DNA from: Pseudomonadota bacterium
Lineage (GTDB): Bacteria; Pseudomonadota; Gammaproteobacteria; Burkholderiales; Ferrovaceae
Assembly (NCBI GenBank): GCA_021811005.1
Contig: JAJZPY010000043.1
Coordinates: forward strand, 1-16,509
Direction: 5' to 3'
Length of the DNA stretch: 16,509 bases
Under the pieces are notes generated by a model. The model saw only the letters and a program-made list of their open reading frames with translations. It ran no database searches and was not told the origin of the DNA. The translations under genes were made by a program, and so were the position numbers. Positions 6,261 through 13,998 of the stretch are shown here, piece by piece. How positions within the stretch are numbered: the first letter of the stretch is position 1; the number at the start of each line of letters is the position of its first letter.

Positions 6261-8855
6261 ATGGGGCCACAGGCCATGGTCGGCAAAGACAAATTCAGAA
6301 CTTTTCTGGAGCAGGCGCCGGATGCCTTCTTCGCGCATGACGCGCAGGGGAACTTCACGGACGTCAACCGCAGTGCCTGCCTGAGCCTGGGATACACCCA
6401 GAAGGAGCTGCTCGCGCTCAATGTCCTCGACATCGAGCAGGGTTTCGACCGCTCGTCGGCCCAGGTCCTGTGGGACCAGATCAAGCCGGGCGAAACCTTG
6501 CGCTTTCGCGGCACCCACCGGCGCAAGGACGGCTCCCTGTTTCCGGTGGAAGTGCATGCCACGGCCCAGGTGCACGAAGGCGAAAAAACCCTGTTTTCGC
6601 AGGTGCGCGACATCACGGAACGTTTGCACACCGCCTCCCAGCTGGAACGGCAAACCCGGTTTTACGAAGCGCTGAGCCAGATCAACCAGGCCATCGTGCG
6701 CATGCGGGAAGAATCCGAATTGTTTCCCCTGGTGTGCCGCATGGCGGTCGAACACGGAGGCATGCAGATGGCCTGGATCGGTCAGGCCCGTGGCAATGCC
6801 GTGGTGCCGGTGGCCTCCTGGGGCGCGGGCCGGGAAAGGCTGGACGGTTTTTCCGTGAGCTTGCAGGCCGGCAAGGACAGCGAGTGCGAAATGACGGCGA
6901 CCGCCTGGAGGGAGCGGCAACGGGTGGTCATCAACGATGCCCGTGACGACCCGGAAGCGTCCCGCTGGCGCGATTCCGCAAACCGCTTTGGCTGGGTTTC
7001 GGCGGCCGCCTTTCCGGTTCTGCGCCGCGGAAAAACCTACGCCGTGCTGACTGTGTGCCATTCCCAGCCCTGCGCTTTTGACGAGACCCTCACGGGGTTG
7101 TTCGACGAGGTCCTGGACGACATCGCATTTGCCCTGGATGCCTTCGAGCGTGAAGCCGAACGCAAGCGTGCCATGGACACCGTCAAGGCGCAGAACGATT
7201 TTCTGCGCGCCATCCTCGAGGCTGAACCCGAGTGCGTGAAAGTGGTGGCGCCCAACGGCAAGCTCATCCACATGAACCCTGCGGGGCTGGCCATGCTGGA
7301 AGTGGATTCGGTGCAGGAGATCCAGCAACGCGGCTTGCTGGACTTCATCCCGCAGCCTCACCGCAGCGCGTTCAGCGAATTTCACCAGAGCGTGTGCGCC
7401 GGCGGCAGCGGCTCCTTCGAGTTCCCCCTGATCGGCAAAAAAGGCACCCACCGCTGGCTTGAAACCCATGCCACGCCACTGCGCAACCCCAAGGGGGAAG
7501 TGACGGCCATGCTGGGCGTGACGCGCGACATCACGGAAAAGAAGCATGCGAGCGAGCTGATCTGGCGCCAGGCCAACTTCGACCTGCTGACCGAACTGCC
7601 CAACCGCAACATGTTCTACGACCTGCTCAACCACGAAATCCGGCGGGCGCAGCGGGAAGAAACCCTGGTGGCGGTGCTGTTCATCGACCTCGACCGCTTC
7701 AAGGAAGTGAACGACACCCTCGGGCACCAGATGGGCGACCTGCTGCTCATGGAAGCAGCCCGCCGCATTGCTTCCTGCGTGCGCAAGTCGGACACCGTGG
7801 CGCGGCTGGGAGGCGACGAGTTCACGGTCATCCTGCCCCAGCTGCGCAGCACCAATCACGTGGAAAAGGTGGCCCAGGTCATCATCGACCGGCTGGCCGA
7901 GCCTTTTGCGCTGGCGCCCAGCAAAGGGGCCGTGCACGTGTCGGCCAGCGTCGGCATCACGCTCTACCCCAACGATGCCACCGAAGTGGAACTGCTGCTC
8001 AGCAACGCCGATCAGGCCATGTATGCCGCCAAGGGTGCGGGCCGCAATTGTTTCAGCTTTTTCACGCGTTCCCTGCAGGAAAAGGCCCAGACCAAGCTCA
8101 AGCTCATCAACGACCTGCGCGCGGCCTTGCGCGCGAACCAGTTCCAGATGCATTTCCAGCCCGTGGTGGACCTGGCCACCGGCCGCATCCAGAAGGCGGA
8201 GTCGCTGCTGCGCTGGCAGCATCCCGAGCGCGGACCCATCCATCCGGCCGAATTCATTCCCGTGGCGGAAGAAACCGGGCTGATCGTGGAACTGGGGGAC
8301 TGGGCCTTCCGCGAAGCGTCGCGCTGGGCCAGCCGCTGGGCACAGCAACGTCCGGGATTCCAGGTGAGCGTGAACATGTCTCCGGCGCAGTTCCGGCACC
8401 AGGGCAGCGTGCTGGGGTCCTGGATGGACCATTTGCACACCCTGGGCATCACGGGCCGCAACATCGTCATCGAAATCACGGAAAGCCTGCTGCTGGAGGC
8501 CGACCAGGCCGTCAACCACCAGTTGGGAGGTTTCCGGGATGCCCGCATCGAAGTCGCCATCGACGATTTCGGCACCGGCTATTCGTCCCTTTCCTATATC
8601 AACCGCTTTCCCATCGATTACCTCAAGATCGACCAGTCTTTCGTGCACGACCTCACGCCGGGTTCGCAGCACCATGCGCTGTCGAAAGCCATCATCGTGA
8701 TGGGCCACGAGCTGGGTCTCAAGGTGATTGCCGAAGGGATCGAAACGGACGACCAGCGCAGCATGCTGCGGCATGCCGGATGCGATTACGGTCAGGGTTA
8801 CCTGTTTTCCAGGCCGGTCAGCCCGGAAATCTTCGAAGCGCATGTGTTTGGCTGA
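6261..8855 (+). CDS. PAS-GAF-PAS-GGDEF-EAL cyclic-di-GMP signalling protein
   Basis: This 864-residue protein has no membrane segment and combines sensing and c-di-GMP turnover. In order it has PAS (about 10-125), GAF (about 145-300), PAS (about 310-430), GGDEF (about 437-595) and EAL (about 612-855). The cyclase signature GGDEF (517-521) is intact, and an RxxD inhibitory site RKSD (508-511) lies exactly five residues before it, so a feedback-inhibited diguanylate cyclase is possible. In the EAL domain the name motif reads ESL (647-649) followed by LRW. The VNMS asparagine, the TES glutamate, DDFGTGYSS (768-776), LKIDQ and AEGIET are all present, so phosphodiesterase activity is also plausible. 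Which activity dominates cannot be read from sequence. The start could be 6261 or the in-frame ATG at 6276; the latter has a GGGG about 10 bp upstream, and neither has a strong Shine-Dalgarno. What the PAS and GAF domains sense is unknown. Confidence 0.93.
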   Translation: MGPQAMVGKDKFRTFLEQAPDAFFAHDAQGNFTDVNRSACLSLGYTQKELLALNVLDIEQGFDRSSAQVLWDQIKPGETLRFRGTHRRKDGSLFPVEVHATAQVHEGEKTLFSQVRDITERLHTASQLERQTRFYEALSQINQAIVRMREESELFPLVCRMAVEHGGMQMAWIGQARGNAVVPVASWGAGRERLDGFSVSLQAGKDSECEMTATAWRERQRVVINDARDDPEASRWRDSANRFGWVSAAAFPVLRRGKTYAVLTVCHSQPCAFDETLTGLFDEVLDDIAFALDAFEREAERKRAMDTVKAQNDFLRAILEAEPECVKVVAPNGKLIHMNPAGLAMLEVDSVQEIQQRGLLDFIPQPHRSAFSEFHQSVCAGGSGSFEFPLIGKKGTHRWLETHATPLRNPKGEVTAMLGVTRDITEKKHASELIWRQANFDLLTELPNRNMFYDLLNHEIRRAQREETLVAVLFIDLDRFKEVNDTLGHQMGDLLLMEAARRIASCVRKSDTVARLGGDEFTVILPQLRSTNHVEKVAQVIIDRLAEPFALAPSKGAVHVSASVGITLYPNDATEVELLLSNADQAMYAAKGAGRNCFSFFTRSLQEKAQTKLKLINDLRAALRANQFQMHFQPVVDLATGRIQKAESLLRWQHPERGPIHPAEFIPVAEETGLIVELGDWAFREASRWASRWAQQRPGFQVSVNMSPAQFRHQGSVLGSWMDHLHTLGITGRNIVIEITESLLLEADQAVNHQLGGFRDARIEVAIDDFGTGYSSLSYINRFPIDYLKIDQSFVHDLTPGSQHHALSKAIIVMGHELGLKVIAEGIETDDQRSMLRHAGCDYGQGYLFSRPVSPEIFEAHVFG

Positions 8856-8857
8856 AC

Positions 8858-8875
8858 GCCCCCCAAAAAGGGGGC
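8858..8875 (+). terminator. GC-rich hairpin after the GGDEF-EAL gene, possible terminator
   Basis: GCCCCC, a six-base loop CAAAAA and GGGGGC form a perfect 6-bp GC stem just 2 bp past the stop codon. The following sequence is AT-rich (TGTCATTATATT) but has no clean T-run, so efficient intrinsic termination is uncertain. The hairpin would separate this gene from the next c-di-GMP gene. Confidence 0.5.
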
Positions 8876-8947
8876 TGTCATTATATTGTCAATTGGAATG
8901 TGTAGGCTCGCCCAGGCGCTGGCTTGGGTGACAGAGGGGAATTTTGC

Positions 8948-10777
8948 ATGTGGTACCTGGAATCGGACGATCATGACCTGCTCAAGGACATCCTGCAGAA
9001 CGGGCAGTTGACGGCGCTGTTCCAGCCCATCGTCGATCTCAATACGGCGGAAATCTTCGGCTACGAAGGGCTGATCCGGGGGCCGTCCAACAGTCCGCTG
9101 CATTCTCCCGTGAGCCTGCTCAAGGCCGCTGCGGAATGTGGCCTGCAGTACAAGATCGAGCGCCTGTGCCATGAGGTGCTGGTGCAGCGGTTTCTGGAAC
9201 TGCGCCTGCCGGGCAAACTGTTCCTCAACATCAGCCCCGACGTCCTGGTGCAACACAGTCTGCAGGAAGGGCAGCCCGGCATGGCGCTGGTGGATTCCCG
9301 TCTTGCGGCCACGCAGATCGTGATGGAACTCACCGAAGGCGAGCGGATCGTGGACTATGGCGCGGAAAAACTGGGCCATGCCGTCAACCGCTGCTGCGAC
9401 GAAGGATTTTCGGTGGCCATCGACGATCTGGGCGAAGGGTTTTCCAGCCTGCGCCTGTGGTCGGAACTGCGTCCCGCCTTCGTCAAGGTGGATCGCCACT
9501 TCGTCCAGAACATCGAACACGATCCGGTCAAGGCGCAGTTCGTGCGCTCGATCCTGGAAATCGCGCGCCGCGCCAAATGCGAAGTGATCGCGGAAGGAAT
9601 CGAAACCCATTCCGAGCTCATGCTGGTCAAGAGCCTGGGGGTGGCCCTGGGGCAGGGGTATTATTTCGCGCGCCCGCATGCCAACCCCAGCCTGGTGGTG
9701 CAGGAGAACGTGGTGCGCACCATCAAAAGCTTCATGGGCCAGCCGGTGCACGGCGAGACCTCCTGGGGACGCGACGCCATCGTGGCGCGCGACGTGATCC
9801 ACAAGATTTCACCGGTCACCACGCACCAGACGAACGAAGAAGTGTTCCGGCTGTTCGAGGAAAACCCCCAGGTGGAATCCATTCCCGTCATCAAGGAAGG
9901 CGGCGTCCCCGTGGGCCTGATCACCCGCTCCGCCCTCATCGGCAGCTTTGCCCAGCCCTACCGGCACGAACTGTTCGGGAAAAAGTCCTGCACCCTCTAC
10001 ATGGACGCGAAACCGCTGCTGGTGGACAAGACGGCCACCGTGCAGGAAATCAGCAAGGTGCTGGGGAGCGCCGAGCGGCGCCACCTCATGCAGGGCTTCA
10101 TCGTCACCGACAACGGCCGCTATTTCGGCATCGCCCATGGCCAGGACCTGATCCGCGTCATCACGGAAATGCAGATCCAGGCGGCGAAATACGCCAACCC
10201 GCTCACCCAGCTGCCGGGCAACGTGCCCATCCACGAGCATCTGGACGGCCTGCTGCGGGCGCGCATACCTTTTGCCGCCTGCTATTGCGACCTCGACCAC
10301 TTCAAACCCTACAACGACGTGTACGGCTTCACGGCGGGCGATTCCATCATCCAGATGACTGCCAACATCCTGGCCGGGGTGTGCGATCGCGACCAGGATT
10401 TCCTGGGGCATATCGGCGGCGACGATTTCATCATCCTGTTCCAGAGCCGTGACTGGGAAGCGCGCTGCCAGGACGCCCTGGACGAATTCGGCATTGCCAT
10501 CCGCAGCTGTTTCAGCGAGGAAGACCTGGAGCGGGGCGGCTATTTCACGGAAAACCGACAGTACGAGCGGGAATTCCACCCGCTCACTTCGCTCTCCGTG
10601 GGGGCCGTGCTGGTGCCTCCCGGCCTGTTTTCCTCTTACATGGAAGTGTCGCGGCTGGCGGCAGGCGCCAAGAAGCAGGCCAAGCGCATGGCCGGCAACT
10701 CGCTTTTCGTCAACCGGCGCTACGAACCTTCCCGCGAAGCGGGCCCCCTGCCTGCGAGCCTGGAAGTGCTGCGGTGA
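8948..10777 (+). CDS. EAL-CBS-GGDEF cyclic-di-GMP protein, coupled to modA
   Basis: This 609-residue soluble protein has an N-terminal EAL domain (about 15-255), a pair of CBS motifs (about 275-410) and a C-terminal GGDEF domain (about 415-590). The EAL motif reads EGL (40-42). The catalytic set looks complete: N94, E127, D159, D160, K180, E216 and Q236, although the usual DDFGTGYSS loop is DDLGEGFSS. The cyclase motif is GGDDF (490-494), with Asp for the usual Glu; an inhibitory site RDQD (481-484) sits five residues before it. CBS pairs usually bind adenine nucleotides, so energy state may gate the enzyme. A phosphodiesterase with a degenerate GGDEF serving as a sensor is the likeliest reading, but this is inference. 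I chose the ATG at 8948 because AGAGGGGA (8933-8940) is a good Shine-Dalgarno 7 bp upstream. The stop codon shares bases with the modA start (GTGA), and no terminator or clear promoter lies between them. Confidence 0.92.
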   Translation: MWYLESDDHDLLKDILQNGQLTALFQPIVDLNTAEIFGYEGLIRGPSNSPLHSPVSLLKAAAECGLQYKIERLCHEVLVQRFLELRLPGKLFLNISPDVLVQHSLQEGQPGMALVDSRLAATQIVMELTEGERIVDYGAEKLGHAVNRCCDEGFSVAIDDLGEGFSSLRLWSELRPAFVKVDRHFVQNIEHDPVKAQFVRSILEIARRAKCEVIAEGIETHSELMLVKSLGVALGQGYYFARPHANPSLVVQENVVRTIKSFMGQPVHGETSWGRDAIVARDVIHKISPVTTHQTNEEVFRLFEENPQVESIPVIKEGGVPVGLITRSALIGSFAQPYRHELFGKKSCTLYMDAKPLLVDKTATVQEISKVLGSAERRHLMQGFIVTDNGRYFGIAHGQDLIRVITEMQIQAAKYANPLTQLPGNVPIHEHLDGLLRARIPFAACYCDLDHFKPYNDVYGFTAGDSIIQMTANILAGVCDRDQDFLGHIGGDDFIILFQSRDWEARCQDALDEFGIAIRSCFSEEDLERGGYFTENRQYEREFHPLTSLSVGAVLVPPGLFSSYMEVSRLAAGAKKQAKRMAGNSLFVNRRYEPSREAGPLPASLEVLR

Positions 10778-11532
10778 AGCGGCGTGCGGGCCGCCTGCTG
10801 TGCGCCGCCCTGCTGGCCTGCGCGATGGTCCGGGCGCAAGCGGCCGATCTGGTGGTGTCGGCCGCCTCCAGCCTGACGGCGGTTTTGAGCGAGCTCAAGC
10901 CGGGGTTTGAATCCCGCCACCCGGGCGACCACCTGCTCCTCAATTTCTCGGCTTCGGGATCCCTGGCCCGCCAGATCGAGGCCGGGGCTCCGGCCGATGT
11001 GTTCATCAGTGCCTCCCCCAAACCCATGGACCGCCTGCAGGCACGCGGCCTGATCGTGTCGGATTCGCGCCGGGACCTGCTGTCCAACCGCCTGGTGCTG
11101 GTGGTTCCGCGAGGGCAGGCCCTTCCGCAGGGTTTTTCCGGCCTGGCGACGGTGGCGCGGGTGGCCATGGGAGACCCCGGCTTCGTGCCGGCCGGCCAGT
11201 ACGCGCGCCAGACGCTGGTTCATTTGAAGCTGTGGGCCTCCGTACAGCCCCGGCTCGTTTTCGCGCAGGACGTGCGCCAGGTGCTGGAATACGTGGCGCA
11301 TGGGGAAGTGGACGCAGGCCTTGTGTTTGCCACGGATGCGGCCCTGATGCCGGCACGCGTCACGGTGGTGGCCCAGGCGCCGCCCGGCAGCCACGACCCC
11401 ATCCGCTATCCGGCCGCGATCGTGGCGGCCAGCCGGGAACAGGCCCTGGCCCGGGATTTCCTCGGCGACCTGGCCTCTCCGGACAGCCGCGCACTTTTTG
11501 AAAAACACGGTTTCGATTGGGCGGTAAAATAA
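10774..11532 (+). CDS. modA: Molybdate ABC transporter, periplasmic binding protein
   Basis: This 252-residue protein is the periplasmic molybdate (and probably tungstate) receptor of the ModABC importer. It has a signal peptide (about residues 1-23, AQA|ADL). The diagnostic motifs are SAASSLTAV (29-37, with ligand serine S32 by family analogy), NFSASGSLARQ (57-67, second ligand serine S61), GAPADVFISAS, MGDPGFVPAGQYARQ, GEVDAGLVFATDA and RYPAAIV. The start is a GTG overlapping the TGA of the EAL-CBS-GGDEF gene by 4 bp, with GGAAG 7 bp upstream, so translation is probably coupled to that gene. A signal peptide directly after this GTG supports the start. Length is typical of the family. mop, modB, modC and modE follow on the same strand. 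Confidence 0.95.
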   Translation: MKRRAGRLLCAALLACAMVRAQAADLVVSAASSLTAVLSELKPGFESRHPGDHLLLNFSASGSLARQIEAGAPADVFISASPKPMDRLQARGLIVSDSRRDLLSNRLVLVVPRGQALPQGFSGLATVARVAMGDPGFVPAGQYARQTLVHLKLWASVQPRLVFAQDVRQVLEYVAHGEVDAGLVFATDAALMPARVTVVAQAPPGSHDPIRYPAAIVAASREQALARDFLGDLASPDSRALFEKHGFDWAVK

Positions 11533-11558
11533 GCGCTGATCATCCAAGAGACCAGCGC
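11533..11558 (+). other. Inverted repeat enclosing the mop ribosome-binding site
   Basis: GCGCTG (11533-11538) begins directly after the modA stop, and its complement CAGCGC (11553-11558) ends directly before the mop ATG. The 14-base loop contains AAGAGA, the likely Shine-Dalgarno for mop. The stem would sit exactly between two genes of the operon. A role in translation of mop or in transcript processing is inference only. Confidence 0.45.
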
Positions 11559-11762
11559 ATGAAAATCAGCGGGCAAAATAAACTGCCGGGCGAAGTGGTC
11601 GCCCTCAAGAAAGGCGATGTGGAATGCCAGGTGACCATGCAGGCCGGCGAGTTTCGCATCGTCTCCATCATCACCCGAGACAGTGCCGAAGAGATGGGGC
11701 TTGCCGTGGGCGACCGCGTGGTGGCGCTCATCAAGTCCACCGAAGTCATGATCATGAAGTAA
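11559..11762 (+). CDS. mop: Single-domain molybdopterin/molybdate-binding protein (molbindin)
   Basis: This 67-residue protein is one Mop/TOBE domain, the size of molbindins, which assemble into hexamers that bind molybdate or tungstate in the cytoplasm. The sequence follows the family pattern: MKISGQNKLPGEV at the start (commonly MKxSARNxxxGxV), KGDVECQVTM, ITRDSAEEMGLAVGDRV and a final ALIKSTEVMI strand. The start is the ATG at 11559, with AAGAGA 7 bp upstream. The gene lies between modA and modB, 26 bp after modA and 18 bp before modB. Its likely jobs are molybdate storage, buffering or delivery. The downstream ModC lacks its own Mop domain, so this protein might also act as a separate regulatory subunit for the transporter; that is inference. 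Confidence 0.92.
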   Translation: MKISGQNKLPGEVVALKKGDVECQVTMQAGEFRIVSIITRDSAEEMGLAVGDRVVALIKSTEVMIMK

Positions 11763-11780
11763 GTCCCGCGCCGGTTGCCC

Positions 11781-12446
11781 ATGGAAACCCTGCTTTCCGC
11801 CGCACGCCTGTCGCTTCTGGTGTCTCTTTCGGCCACGGTCCTGATTGGCGTGGTCGGGCTGGGGCTTGCCTATTTGCTGGCTTTCCGGGAATTCCGCGGC
11901 AAGCATCTGCTCGATGCGCTCATTTCCGTGCCGCTCGTGCTGCCGCCCACCGTGGTGGGCTACTACCTGGTGCTCCTGTTCGGGCGGGATGGGTGGCTGG
12001 GCGGCCCGCTTTACCGCCTGCTCCACTGGTCTGCCGTATTCACCTGGCAGGGGGCGGCGCTGGCGGCGTTCGTGGTGGCCCTGCCGCTCATGGTGCGCGT
12101 CTCGCGCGCCGCCATCCAGTCGGTGGACCGCGACCTCATCCAGATCAGCGCCACCCTGGGCAAGTCGGAGTGGGACACGGCCTGGCACGTGGTGCTGCCG
12201 CTGGCGCGCCAGGGCATTCTGGCCGGGCTCCTGCTGTCGTTCGCGCGTGCCCTCGGGGAGTTCGGCGCCACGCTGATGATCGCGGGCAACATTCCCGGCA
12301 AGACCAGCACCCTGCCGCTCTCCATTTACACGGCGTTCCAGAACGGCGACGACACCCTGGCGCAAACCCTGGCCCTGCTGCTCACGGTCATTTCAGGCGC
12401 CGTCATTTATTTTGCCAACCGCTGGACGGCGTCGCGATGGATGTGA
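11781..12446 (+). CDS. modB: Molybdate ABC transporter permease
   Basis: This 221-residue inner-membrane permease forms the molybdate channel as a homodimer with ModA and ModC. It shows about five to six hydrophobic segments. The motif VPLVLPPTVVGYYL and the terminal GEFGATLMIAGNIPGKTSTL are typical of ModB. The EAA-type coupling loop ISATLGKSEWDTAWHVVLP, near residues 120-140, would contact the ATPase. The ATG at 11781 was preferred to an in-frame TTG two codons earlier; the Shine-Dalgarno is weak either way. Its end overlaps modC by 10 bp, indicating translational coupling. Confidence 0.95.
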   Translation: METLLSAARLSLLVSLSATVLIGVVGLGLAYLLAFREFRGKHLLDALISVPLVLPPTVVGYYLVLLFGRDGWLGGPLYRLLHWSAVFTWQGAALAAFVVALPLMVRVSRAAIQSVDRDLIQISATLGKSEWDTAWHVVLPLARQGILAGLLLSFARALGEFGATLMIAGNIPGKTSTLPLSIYTAFQNGDDTLAQTLALLLTVISGAVIYFANRWTASRWM

Positions 12447-13183
12447 CCCTGGACGTGCGCTTCAGGAAAACCCTGGGCGATTTTTCCCTGGACGTGTCCT
12501 GGCAGGCGGGATGCGAAATCGTGGTGCTGTTCGGCCCTTCCGGTGCGGGGAAATCCCTGACCTTCCAGGCGCTGGCCGGACTGGTGACGCCCGACGAAGG
12601 GCGCATCCGGCTGGGCGAGGCGCTGCTGTTCGATTCAGAAAGCGGCGTCAACCGGCCGGCACGCGAGCGCGAAGTGGGCTACCTGTTCCAGCATTACGCG
12701 CTCTATCCGCACATGAGCGCCCGCGACAACATCCGCTTTGCCCACCCCCACCCCGGCAGCCCGGAAGCGGCCCGGGAACTGGATGCCCTGCTGCAGCGTT
12801 TTCATCTGGAAGAGGTTGCCGGGCAGTTCCCCCGTGCGCTGTCCGGGGGCCAGCGCCAGCGCGTGGCGCTGGCGCGCGCGCTCATGCGTCGGCCGCGCTG
12901 GCTGCTGCTGGACGAGCCGCTGTCGGCAGTGGACCTCGCGGTGCGCCGGCGCATTCGCGCGGAGCTCAAGCAGCTGCAGCGGACCCTGGCCATTCCCATG
13001 GTGCTCATCACCCACGACCTGGGCGAAGCCCTGGCCATGGCCGATCATCTGGTGATTTACGACGGCGGGCGCGTGGTCCAGGCGGGTACGCCGTCCGCCA
13101 TACTGCAAAACCCCGAAAATTCCGTGATCGCCGAATGGGCGGGCAGTGCCCTGGTGCATGGCGAGCGGGTCTTTTCCTTCTAG
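12437..13183 (+). CDS. modC: Molybdate ABC transporter ATPase, short form without TOBE domain
   Basis: This 248-residue ATPase energises ModB. It has Walker A GPSGAGKS (33-40), Q-loop Q85 in LFQHYALYPH, signature LSGGQ (135-139), Walker B WLLLDE (155-160), D-loop SAVD and H-loop H193 (LITHD). All catalytic motifs are intact. The chain ends shortly after the ATPase fold (AEWAGSALVHGERVFSF); E. coli ModC is about 350 residues because of a C-terminal Mop/TOBE regulatory domain that is absent here. The stop codon is clean and modE starts 9 bp after the end, so this looks like a true short form and not a recent truncation. The ATG at 12437 overlaps the end of modB. The same frame stays open far upstream, but that stretch is modB in another frame. 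Confidence 0.94.
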   Translation: MDVTLDVRFRKTLGDFSLDVSWQAGCEIVVLFGPSGAGKSLTFQALAGLVTPDEGRIRLGEALLFDSESGVNRPAREREVGYLFQHYALYPHMSARDNIRFAHPHPGSPEAARELDALLQRFHLEEVAGQFPRALSGGQRQRVALARALMRRPRWLLLDEPLSAVDLAVRRRIRAELKQLQRTLAIPMVLITHDLGEALAMADHLVIYDGGRVVQAGTPSAILQNPENSVIAEWAGSALVHGERVFSF

Positions 13184-13191
13184 GACGGCAC

Positions 13192-13992
13192 ATGAAAAAA
13201 ACCAATGGCCTCACCGGCCGCCTGCTGCTGGAAAAGGACGGCGCATCCTTCCTGGGGGAGCGGCGCGTGGCCCTGCTGGAGGCGATCGACCAACACGGGT
13301 CGATTTCAGCCGCAGCACGGGCCGTGGGCATGAGCTACAAGGGGGCGTGGGATGCGCTGGACGCGCTCAACAACCAGTCCGACCAGCCCCTGGTGCTGCG
13401 CTCGGTGGGCGGCAGGGAAGGCGGAGGCACGCGCCTGACGGATGAAGGGCGGCGCATCGTGCAGCTGTTCCGTGCCGGGGAGGCCCAATACCAGCAGGTG
13501 CTGGACAGCCTGCTGCAAGGGGCGGACCGGCTCGATGCCTTCCAGCAGGTGGTGCAGCGCTTTTCCATGCGCACCAGCGCGCGCAACCAGTTTGCGGGGA
13601 AAATCACGCGCCTGACGCGCGGACCGGTGAACACGGCCGTGCAGCTCAAGCTCGATCGCAAAAACACCCTGCTCGTGGTGGTGACCAGCGAGAGCGCTGC
13701 CGCGCTGGGCCTCAAGACGGGCCTTGAAGTCACGGCGCTCATCAAGGCGCCGGCCGTGCTGCTCACCACGGACACCAGCGCCGCCTTCAGCGCGGAAAAC
13801 CGCCTGTGCGGCCGCATCGCCCGCATCCACAGGGGCGAAGTGGATGCGGAAGTGCGGCTTGCGCTGGACGAAGGAAAAACAGTCGTGGCCACGGTCACCC
13901 ACGACACGGTGGAGCGCCTGGGGCTTGCCGAAGGGGTGCCGGCCTGTGCCCTGATTCCCGCCTCCAGCGTGCTGCTCGCCCTGCTGGGCTGA
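13192..13992 (+). CDS. modE: Molybdate-responsive transcriptional regulator
   Basis: This 266-residue protein is a full-length ModE, close to the 262 residues of the E. coli protein. The N-terminal winged helix-turn-helix (about 1-115) contains LLEAIDQHGSISAAARAVGM followed by SYKGAWDALDALNN and GGGTRLTDEG. The C-terminal half carries two Mop domains (about 130-190, from SARNQFAGKI, and about 198-264, from ENRLCGRI), which bind molybdate and promote operator binding by the dimer. The Shine-Dalgarno AGGA lies 6 bp before the ATG. It is the last gene of the mod cluster and ends 6 bp from the stop of the convergent barrel gene. The best match to a ModE operator in this window lies in front of that barrel gene, not in front of modA. 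Confidence 0.96.
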   Translation: MKKTNGLTGRLLLEKDGASFLGERRVALLEAIDQHGSISAAARAVGMSYKGAWDALDALNNQSDQPLVLRSVGGREGGGTRLTDEGRRIVQLFRAGEAQYQQVLDSLLQGADRLDAFQQVVQRFSMRTSARNQFAGKITRLTRGPVNTAVQLKLDRKNTLLVVVTSESAAALGLKTGLEVTALIKAPAVLLTTDTSAAFSAENRLCGRIARIHRGEVDAEVRLALDEGKTVVATVTHDTVERLGLAEGVPACALIPASSVLLALLG

Positions 13993-13998
13993 GTCGCC

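Noticed and set aside
6213..8843. Very long minus-strand open frame opposite the PAS-GAF-PAS-GGDEF-EAL gene
   Set aside because: The plus-strand gene has five recognisable domains with active-site motifs. The antisense frame has no motif and is rich in His and Gln, as expected for a shadow.
8882..8891. TATATT and TTGTCA as promoter elements for the EAL-CBS-GGDEF operon
   Set aside because: Each resembles a single hexamer, but neither has a partner at an acceptable spacing: the -35 position for TATATT falls in the GC hairpin, and no -10 lies 15-19 bp after TTGTCA.
8877..8904. Possible ModE box ahead of the EAL-CBS-GGDEF gene
   Set aside because: GTCATTATATT resembles a left half-site, but the right half (TGGAATGTGTA) fits poorly. 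It could be a degenerate site and deserves a matrix score.
10778..10850. Molybdenum-cofactor or other riboswitch ahead of modA
   Set aside because: There is no leader: modA starts inside the stop codon of the preceding gene.
11624..12436. Upstream extension of the modC frame through modB
   Set aside because: Translation of this stretch is Arg/Gly/Ala-rich and matches nothing, while modB occupies it in another frame. The modC family starts with a strand like that after the ATG at 12437.
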